Part shown: positions 46,347-52,211 of the stretch, in pieces
Numbering within the stretch: the stretch's first letter is position 1
Layout: every line of letters starts with the position of its first letter
Source of the DNA: an uncultured Prevotella sp.
GTDB lineage: Bacteria > Bacteroidota > Bacteroidia > Bacteroidales > Bacteroidaceae
Direction: 5' to 3'
Length of the DNA: 52,211 nt
Assembly (NCBI GenBank): GCA_900546345.1
Contig: URCI01000016.1
Coordinates: forward strand, 1 to 52,211
The notes under the pieces: generated by a model
The model's database searches: none
Told to the model about the DNA's origin: nothing
Seen by the model: the letters and a program-made list of their open reading frames with translations, nothing else
Position numbers and translations under genes: made by a program

Positions 46347-47372
46347 TCACCACGATTTCGTAATCTTCACCGTGCCCACCATCCACGGGACGAAGACACC
46401 CGCGTTGCTGCTCGGTGTCACTGTGGCCTTAGCATTCGTGGTCTTCGTGCTCACACTGTTGGTGAGCGTCATAGGAAACTGATAGCTGCCCCCATTGTTC
46501 ACCGGGATGACATAGGTGGCCTGCCGCCCGTACCACTGGCTGCCTGCATCAAGACTGAAAGTCTCGGAATAGGTCGAGGTCGAGGCCGATGTGTTCTCCA
46601 AGGGCTTGAAGAGGTAGCCGCCACTACTCAGGTCTGTGAGCTCTATCTTGCTGAGCTTCACCTTGTCCTGCACCTTGGCGTCGACGTTCCATTGTAGGTC
46701 GAGCTTCGAGGCGACATGGTAGAGCACCATATTTATATAAGGTGAATTGGAGTTATAATCACTTACCGTACCGTAATAGGTTCCGTTGACCATGTTGTTG
46801 TAAGGCGAGGAATAAAGATTCTTCAGCGCCTCACTCTCCTTGCCCGTGGCTGCATCGCCGAGTGTAAAAGTGGCATCGGCGAGGTCCGTACCTTTATAGT
46901 TCACCGTAATGGGCACCGACGACATAGCAGCATATACAACGCCCGTGCTACGGTCCTCGGGGATAATGATACGAATCTGGTCGGTGTAGGTGTAGATGGA
47001 ATCTTTGTTATTGTCCTGTGTTGTTGTCTTCGTCCATTTCTTCGGGTCGAGGGTATAGCCGTTATTAAGGTCCATGCCCTCCGGAGTTAATACCTTTGAC
47101 GGCGCACCGCTTATCGACGTGTTAATCAGATAGATATAGAGATGCGATGGCAACAGGAACTTCTCGTACGTTCCCGGGTCACCCTCGGCGCGTGTGGCCT
47201 TGGCACCCGCGGCACCGGCTGTGAGACTCGCGTCATTGGCAGGGATGGCCAAGTTGACGGGCATGCGCACAAGGTGTTCATCATCAGACGGCGAGTCCGA
47301 TGTGGAACACGAGGTGAGTGTCAATGCCCACGCACCCAATAACATTGCTATGGTCTTTTGTATCTTCATCAT
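46347..47372 (-). CDS. Fimbrillin-like lipoprotein
   Basis: A 341-residue lipoprotein: signal sequence MMKIQKTIAMLLGAWALTLT with lipobox LTSC, then a low-complexity acidic stretch and a beta-rich body (LYIYLINTS, IYTYTDQIRIIIP, VVYAAMSSVPI, MVLYHVASKLDLQWNV, TYVIPVNNGGSYQFPM) ending in VPWMVGTVKITKSW. The mention of a short N-terminal segment with Arg (GAKATRAEGDP) followed by beta strands is like Bacteroidetes type V fimbrial subunits, which are cleaved after Arg by a gingipain-like protease before assembly; here that is inference. It lies between the Mfa2-like gene and the giant gene, on the same strand, with REP clusters on both sides. Could be a tip or accessory subunit. Exact role is unclear. 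Confidence 0.7.
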   Translation of the reverse strand: MMKIQKTIAMLLGAWALTLTSCSTSDSPSDDEHLVRMPVNLAIPANDASLTAGAAGAKATRAEGDPGTYEKFLLPSHLYIYLINTSISGAPSKVLTPEGMDLNNGYTLDPKKWTKTTTQDNNKDSIYTYTDQIRIIIPEDRSTGVVYAAMSSVPITVNYKGTDLADATFTLGDAATGKESEALKNLYSSPYNNMVNGTYYGTVSDYNSNSPYINMVLYHVASKLDLQWNVDAKVQDKVKLSKIELTDLSSGGYLFKPLENTSASTSTYSETFSLDAGSQWYGRQATYVIPVNNGGSYQFPMTLTNSVSTKTTNAKATVTPSSNAGVFVPWMVGTVKITKSW

Positions 47373-47410
47373 TATTTAATCGTATCGGTGGGGTGATTAT
47401 TCTTCCCGCC

Positions 47411-47652
47411 GTAGGGGCGGGGTTCATCCCCGCCCTAACCCCCGCAGGGTATTGATGGTTCCGCCGTAGGGGCGGGGTTTATCCCCGCCCTAACCCCCTT
47501 GGCGATAATATTTTATCACGGGGGATTTATATTTGTCTTGCGGGGTTAGGGCGGGGATAAACCCCGCCCCTACGGCGGCTCCGGTAATCTTTTATCACGG
47601 GGGATTTATATTTGCTTTGCGGGGTGAGGGCGGGGATGAACCCCGCCCCTAC
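47411..47652. repeat. REP cluster B: two forward, two inverted copies
   Basis: Forward copies 47411-47442 and 47466-47497; inverted copies 47542-47573 and 47621-47652. The spacers before the two inverted copies are near-identical to each other (ATCACGGGGGATTTATATTT), as in clusters C and D. Confidence 0.92.
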
Positions 47653-47660
47653 GGCGGCTC

Positions 47661-48665
47661 CTATATCTCCGGATGATACTCCCCTCCTTTTTTCCAGTCG
47701 AGCGTCACGCTGGCCCCGACATTACTGTCGGGTGTGGAGACACCACCGTCATCATTGACTTTGATGCGGATGACACGGACGTCACCGGCCTTGAGGGCCT
47801 TCTGCATATAGAGGACGGTGCGTGTGGTAGTTCCGTCGGGCAAATCGGACTGGATGATGACGCGCCACACGGCACCTTTGGCGGCAGGATTCTCAGGGTC
47901 GATGGTACCGGGAGCCTCCATGCGCGAAGGGAAGGCAATGCCACAGTAAGCCACCGAGTCGGTACCGGCGACATCCACGGCGTCGGTGCGCACGAGCGAG
48001 GGATAGTCCCAGTGCCATGTGCTGTCATTGGGCGTGAAACTCGTGGCAAGATCGGCAAGGAAGACACGCGTGCGCAGCACCTTTGGGTTTTTCTTCATCA
48101 CCACGGCCACAGAGGCGTCGGCTGGATAGAGGTTGATCTCCCAACTCTGATCAGTATTGCCGAGGACATTCATGTCGAGCGTACCGGCAAGTATGGCGTG
48201 GTTGTGACTGTCCACGGTGTCGTTGAGCAGTTGCGTGAGTCGCACCGTTGCCGCCGAGGTGGTATCAACCAGAAAGATCGATGGGTCTTCCTGACCGATG
48301 ACCGCCACATGACGGTAGTTGTTGGCAGGAATGGAGATGGCGAAGGCCGTGCGCTGTCCCTCGGTCTCGCGGGAGTAATAGACCGGCGCGCTGCCATCAG
48401 TAGGATAGAAGCCCAGCCTCACCTGAGAGGTAGCGGGCTGCATGATGCCGGAGAAATAGTTGTTGAGCGTCTTCAAGGTCAGCGAACCTGTGTTCACCTG
48501 CAGCTGTTCACTGAGTTGCAGGTTGATATTGCTGACCACCTTCAGTTCATAGTTCAGCGAGTAAGCATTCTCGCAGTCTGAGCGGTCGTCATCAATAAGC
48601 GTACAGCTTTGCAGTGTGAGCAAGAGCAGGAGCAGTGTGGGCAATACCTTGAGATGTCGTGTCAT
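47661..48665 (-). CDS. FimB/Mfa2-family fimbrial anchor lipoprotein
   Basis: A 334-residue lipoprotein: MTRHLKVLPTLLLLLLTLQS, lipobox LQSC, then TLIDDDRSDCENAYSLNYEL, the usual start of Mfa2/FimB anchors (a D-D-x-S-D-C motif followed by a beta strand). Two beta-sandwich domains follow, with NNYRHVAVIGQ and INLYPADASVAVVM, and the end VTLDWKKGGEYHPEI is common in this family. In Porphyromonas, Mfa2 anchors the fimbria to the outer membrane and limits its length. It is flanked by REP clusters B and C and lies downstream of the fimbrillin and RAYT genes. Looks intact. Confidence 0.85.
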   Translation of the reverse strand: MTRHLKVLPTLLLLLLTLQSCTLIDDDRSDCENAYSLNYELKVVSNINLQLSEQLQVNTGSLTLKTLNNYFSGIMQPATSQVRLGFYPTDGSAPVYYSRETEGQRTAFAISIPANNYRHVAVIGQEDPSIFLVDTTSAATVRLTQLLNDTVDSHNHAILAGTLDMNVLGNTDQSWEINLYPADASVAVVMKKNPKVLRTRVFLADLATSFTPNDSTWHWDYPSLVRTDAVDVAGTDSVAYCGIAFPSRMEAPGTIDPENPAAKGAVWRVIIQSDLPDGTTTRTVLYMQKALKAGDVRVIRIKVNDDGGVSTPDSNVGASVTLDWKKGGEYHPEI

Positions 48666-48713
48666 TTGTTGTGTGTGTTTAATGAAGGGGGCAGGTGAAT
48701 GATGTTTTCCGCC

Positions 48714-48929
48714 GTAGGGGCGGGGTTCATCCCCGCCCTAACCCCACAGGGTATTGATGGTTCCGCCGTAGGGGCGGGGTTCATCCCCGCCCTAACCCCG
48801 CAGGGTATTGATGGTATTGCTGTAGGGGCGGGGTTTATCCCCGCCCTAACCCCCTTGGCGGTAATATTTTATCGTGGGGGATTTATATTTGTCTTGCGGG
48901 GTTAGGGCGGGGATGAACCCCGCCCCTAC
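48714..48929. repeat. REP cluster C: three forward, one inverted copy
   Basis: Forward copies 48714-48745, 48768-48799 and 48822-48853; inverted copy 48898-48929. The stop codon of the RAYT gene (48926-48928) lies inside the last copy. Spacer before the inverted copy is the same type as in B and D. Confidence 0.92.
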
Positions 48930-49549
48930 GGCGTCACCGGTGGAACAGGTCTATCCGGTTTTACCGGTGGTGGCGTACCCAATTCCATGTCACGGACGGT
49001 CTTCATGATCTCATCGGGATTCTTGCAATCCGGGTTGAGATGATCCGCCGTCCAACGCGCGGGATTCTCGTCTATATAACGGAGAATATATTGCAGGGCA
49101 CGTTCGTTGCGGACGACATGATCGTAATAAGACCGTTGCCAGAGTTTGTCATGGTATCGGGGCCAAGCATGCTCTTTCACGCCCACATCATAGAGATGGG
49201 TCGTGACACCCTTGAACCATCCCATGATCTCAGCGAGAGAAACATGTTCCTCGTATTTGCCAAGTACGAGATGGATGTGATTGGGCATGATAACCTGATT
49301 AAGCATTTCCACGTCGGGATAGCGTTTAAGCAATTCAACCAACATGTCAGATACCATCTCACCGGCAGGCGATAGGTTGACAGACTCACCCGCCACCTCG
49401 CCAAAGAGACACAGACGGTCGTGAGTGACCACCGTAACGAAATAATCCGCCGCAGTGGTGTAGTCGTACCCTTCCCACCACATGTTTTTCCGTGAATGGA
49501 AGGGATGCGGTGCGTGCGGGTCGTAGGGAGTACCGTCATGTCGTGCCAT
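48926..49549 (-). CDS. REP-associated tyrosine transposase (RAYT, IS200-like Y1 HUH)
   Basis: A 207-residue protein with the single-domain HUH fold of IS200/IS605-type transposases: YFVTVVTHDRLCLFG (strand 1), VIMPNHIHLVL with the metal-binding pair His91/His93, ITHLY-type helix (WFKGVTTHLYDVG), and WQRSYYDHVVRNE with the catalytic tyrosine (Tyr141 or Tyr142). RAYTs nick single-stranded REP hairpins and are thought to spread them; they lack the left and right ends of an IS. Here REPs lie on both sides (ending 48929, beginning 49569). The tail after about residue 190 is proline-rich and ends within the REP. It interrupts the line of fimbrial genes on the same strand. Start at the ATG at 49549. 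Confidence 0.93.
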   Translation of the reverse strand: MARHDGTPYDPHAPHPFHSRKNMWWEGYDYTTAADYFVTVVTHDRLCLFGEVAGESVNLSPAGEMVSDMLVELLKRYPDVEMLNQVIMPNHIHLVLGKYEEHVSLAEIMGWFKGVTTHLYDVGVKEHAWPRYHDKLWQRSYYDHVVRNERALQYILRYIDENPARWTADHLNPDCKNPDEIMKTVRDMELGTPPPVKPDRPVPPVTP

Positions 49550-49568
49550 AGTAAATATTTATTTGATC

Positions 49569-49853
49569 GTAGGGGCGGGGTTCATCCCCGCCCTAACCCC
49601 GCAGGGTAATGTTTTGTTTCCACCGTAACCCCTTGGCGGTAATGTTTTGTTTCCGCCGTAGGGGCGGGGTTCATCCCCGCCCTAACCCCGCAGGGTAATG
49701 TTTTGTTTCCGCCGTAACCCCTTGGCGGTAATGTTTTGTTTCCGCCGTAGGGGCGGGGTTTATCCCCGCCCTAACCCCCTTGGCGGTAATGTTTTATCGT
49801 GGGGGATTTATATTTGTTTTGCGGGGTGAGGGCGGGGATGAACCCCGCCCCTA
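49569..49853. repeat. REP cluster D: three forward, one inverted copy
   Basis: Forward copies 49569-49600, 49658-49689, 49747-49778; inverted copy 49822-49853. Between forward copies lies a conserved piece with GTAACCCCTTGGCGGTAATG. This is the upstream flank of the RAYT gene and the downstream flank of the fimbrillin gene. Confidence 0.92.
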
Positions 49854-49893
49854 CGGCGTCACCGGCAAGACCCCGGTGAAAGGGCGGAGAAAC

Positions 49894-51796
49894 TTACATG
49901 TTGATGTTGAATGTCAGACCGCTCTGCCATGTCAAGTCAACGCTCAGACCGATTGACAGGGCCGGAGTGCGAAGGTCAGGAATGACGTTGTAAGCAGCGC
50001 CGAGGCCCTTGTCGTGGTTGGTGTCATTGTTCTCTACAATCTTCAGGTTGGCCGTCGTCGTGTAGTCCTGCTGGAAGACCTTGGTCAACTTAGTACTACC
50101 CGGCTGCGTCACTTCACCATTCGTTGTGCTTGACGGGTCGAGCTTGGCAACCATATAGAAGTTGGCACCAGCTGGAATCAGCTCGTTGTTATGGCCGCGG
50201 AAGGCATTGCCAGAATTGTTGGTGAACTCCACGACGATATTCACAGGATTAGAGGTCGGCGTCTCCAACAAGAGGGTGTGGTTGACAGGAGAACCGGTAG
50301 TAGAGGCAATCATATTATCCGGCATTGTCTTGTCATAGACCGTGTACTGGTTTGCGGCAGTGCCCTCATCTTTTGGTTTAAACTCCCAGTTAGCCACACG
50401 CTGGTTGCCGACGAGGATAGCGGTGATGGGGAAGCCACCGTCTTTGACTGCAACGGCAGCACCTGCATGGTCGTAAAGCGTGCTGGCAGTAGTCACCTTC
50501 GTGTCGAGGCGGGCCACTGCATATTGAATCTGGTTCTTCAAAGCGATAGAACGGGTTGATACTTTGACAGTACCATTGTCCTCAGCGTAGCTGCTCAGGA
50601 TTGTAGCCCAATTACTGGTTGTTGAAGAACTGGTATTGTCTTTATAAAGGTCACCGCGAGCAGCATCGTCCGTCTTGATAAGTGTGTTGGCACGATACCA
50701 CAGGTTAGCGGGATAGACATAGTTGGCCATTGGACCCACGTTAACACCATCAGCAGTGTAGGTACTTGTTGCCTGAGCTGTGAACTTGGTGTTTGCGTTA
50801 TCCCATTTCACCGTAGCGGCACCATCAGGCAGGTAGTTGTCAGCAGGATAACCGGAAATAGCCTTGGTGAAAGTCAGTTTTCCGTCGGTAGCTGAAGCAT
50901 AAGTTGTGTTTGTGATGGCTGTTGTGATGGCATCGATGACAGCTTGGTTCTCTGGGGTCTGACTGGACTTAATGTTAAGCAACGATGTGTAAAGATCCTG
51001 CACGGCTGCCTGAATATTGGTGGAGGAACCTGCACTCAAACCGATAAAGTTTGTATAAAGGTCAGCCAAAGCCTTGCCTTGTCCTGTTGTTGCGTCAGCC
51101 TTGACAGCACTCCATGCCTTGGGGCTGGTACCAGTCGATTTTGCAGTAGCAATGTTCGTCAGATAGGTAGCAATGTCATCACCCTTAGTCGTTGATGGTT
51201 TAGCGGCAATCTGTACAGGAGAGAAAGTAAAATCAGCAGGAGCTCCTGCATCAAGCTTATCCGCTGTCAATGTACCATACTTTGCCTTATCAGCATCAGA
51301 AGAAATAGCAGCACCTGCCGTGGTTCCATCAATTGCCTTTGCATAGAACAGGAAGGCGTTGGTGGTTAAAGGCACGCTGACATCGGAATAGACATGAGCG
51401 TTACCAGTCGTAGTGAGCTGGTCTTTAGTCAGAGAGTTGGCCACTGCATTAGGAAGTTTGATATTGTTGGAGCCAATACGAGTAGCAGTACTGGCCACTG
51501 CATCCTTAATACCAGCAAACGGTATCAGCGTCATGTTATCCATACCGCGGAACACAGGTGATGTCTGTGCCTGTGTCACGTCTTCGCCCATACGTGTGCC
51601 AAAGTTGCCTTTGGCACTATGAGAGCTGCCCCCCCCCAGGCAGACCTACTGACAAGGTGAAGGATGTCTTGACGGTTTCACCCGTTGGCGTGGGAGCTAC
51701 CTGCCCCGACGGATCGTCAGACGAGCAGGAAGAGAGCAACAAAGGAGTGACCAGCGCCATGGCGCCCATTCCCATGTAAATTAGATTCTTCTTCAT
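49894..51796 (-). CDS. Mfa-type major fimbrillin lipoprotein, split by a frameshift in a G9 tract
   Basis: The reading frame starts at the ATG at 51796 (MKKNLIYMGMGAMALVTPLL, lipobox SSC) and runs through VKTSFTLSVGLPGGG before nine consecutive G (coding strand; 51629-51637) push it into a stop (GQLS then TAG). From the other frame the sequence goes on with GSSHSAKGNFGTRMGEDVTQ and VFRGMDNMTLIPF, a block typical of Bacteroidetes fimbrillins, to LSIGLSVDLTWQSGLTFNINM. With eight G it becomes one open frame of 633 codons, so I treat it as a single gene in an off state or with a miscalled run. Body: beta-rich, with long Ala/Thr-rich stretch (residues about 150-260). First gene of the cluster in the window. 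Confidence 0.82.
51629..51637 (-). other. Homopolymer G9 tract: candidate phase-variation switch
   Basis: Nine C on the plus strand (G9 on the coding strand), 53 codons after the fimbrillin start. Removing one base restores the frame: PGGGSSHSAKGNFGTRMGED. It is the only mononucleotide run of this length I noticed in the window. Confidence 0.75.
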
Positions 51797-51846
51797 AACG
51801 TATAATCTTTTATGTAATTTAATTATATATTCAGCCTTAACCTGTC

Positions 51847-51970
51847 CTGTCCCGCATAGGGTGATATTCATACCCATGTTTTCAACCCGCATGGGGTGAC
51901 ATTCCTACCCATCGTTATCAACCCGCATGGGGTGACATTCCTACCCATCGTTATCAACCCGCATGGGGTG
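51847..51970. repeat. Tandem 36-nt repeats upstream of the fimbrillin gene
   Basis: A degenerate copy at 51847-51882, two identical copies at 51883-51918 and 51919-51954, and 16 nt of a fourth at 51955-51970. The unit carries CCGCATGGGGTGACATTC and CTACCCAT. No unique spacers, so not a CRISPR array. Located in the presumed promoter area of the fimbrillin gene. Confidence 0.9.
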
Positions 51971-51975
51971 CCGCC

Positions 51976-52211
51976 GTAGGGGCGGGGTTCATCCCCGCCC
52001 TAACCCCGACAGGGTAATGTTTTGTTCCCGCTGTAGGGGCGGGGTTTATCCCCGCCCTAACCCCACAGGGTATTGATGGTTTCGCTGTAGGGGCGGGGTT
52101 TATCCCCGCCCTAACCCCGACAGGGTATTGATGGTTTCGCCGTAGGGGCGGGGTTCATCCCCGCCCTAACCCCCTTGGCGGTAATATTTTATCGTGGGGG
52201 ATTTATATTTG
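51976..52211. repeat. REP cluster E: four forward copies to the window edge
   Basis: Forward copies at 51976-52007, 52033-52064, 52087-52118 and 52142-52173, then the spacer GGCGGTAATATTTTATCGTG and onward that in C and D precedes an inverted copy; an inverted copy is therefore expected just past the window. Confidence 0.9.

Noticed and set aside
48699..48905. Plus-strand 68-codon frame with three copies of VGAGFIPALTPQGIDG
   Set aside because: It is a translation of three forward REPs; the repeat explains the open frame.
48926..49549. RAYT gene as a full IS200/IS605 insertion
   Set aside because: No IS left/right ends or accompanying tnpB; REPs on both sides and single copy fit a RAYT rather than an IS.
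51847..51970. CRISPR-like regularly spaced repeat
   Set aside because: The units are contiguous with no unique spacers, and no cas genes are near.

Overview
The window looks like a chromosomal segment of a Bacteroidota bacterium, most likely Prevotellaceae. Evidence: SusC/SusD pairing with a hybrid two-component sensor, Mfa/FimB-type fimbrial lipoproteins, a type IX-like C-terminal sorting domain, Bacteroidetes-type promoters (TTG-N19/20-TAnnTTTG) before several genes, and almost no Shine-Dalgarno signals. No rRNA, tRNA, CRISPR array or intact prophage was seen.

Layout. 1-2.9 kb: 5' part of a secreted SGNH hydrolase and a secreted GH36-type alpha-galactosidase (minus strand), separated by a palindromic repeat pair. 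3.1-9.2 kb: glutamate synthase operon gltB-gltD (minus), ending in a clear terminator. 9.5-13.3 kb: a three-gene phosphate-scavenging operon (class A acid phosphatase, OprP-like porin, Agp-type glucose-1-phosphatase) preceded by two strong RNA hairpins and closed by a terminator. 13.3-17.1 kb: small repeats, a small secreted protein, and decayed mobile DNA (IS4-like 3' fragment abutting a frameshifted TSUP permease, an Rpn-type nuclease, and the 3' fragment of a related gene). 17.2-30.2 kb: a xylan-type polysaccharide utilization locus: hybrid sensor/regulator, SusC, SusD, surface glycan-binding lipoprotein and a GH10 xylanase whose catalytic domain is split by two carbohydrate-binding modules. 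30.3-33.8 kb: DUF5106/thioredoxin-like protein, cation efflux transporter and a PBP4-type lipoprotein. 33.8-52.2 kb (all minus): a fimbrial/adhesin cluster, read from right to left as fimbrillin, RAYT transposase, Mfa2/FimB-like anchor, a second fimbrillin-like lipoprotein, and a giant 4068-residue beta-helix protein.

The most unusual part is the last 18 kb. Four gaps around its genes and the region at the window's right edge carry near-identical palindromes with GTAG at the 5' foot of an 8-bp stem: 19 full copies, found only in the last 6 kb. The one REP-associated tyrosine transposase (RAYT) in the window sits among them. The fimbrillin gene is out of frame by one base in a run of nine G (coding strand) near its 5' end; eight G would restore a 633-residue lipoprotein, which suggests slipped-strand phase variation or an assembly error. 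The giant protein is a chain of seven beta-helix modules with a local AT-rich island, suggesting module exchange.
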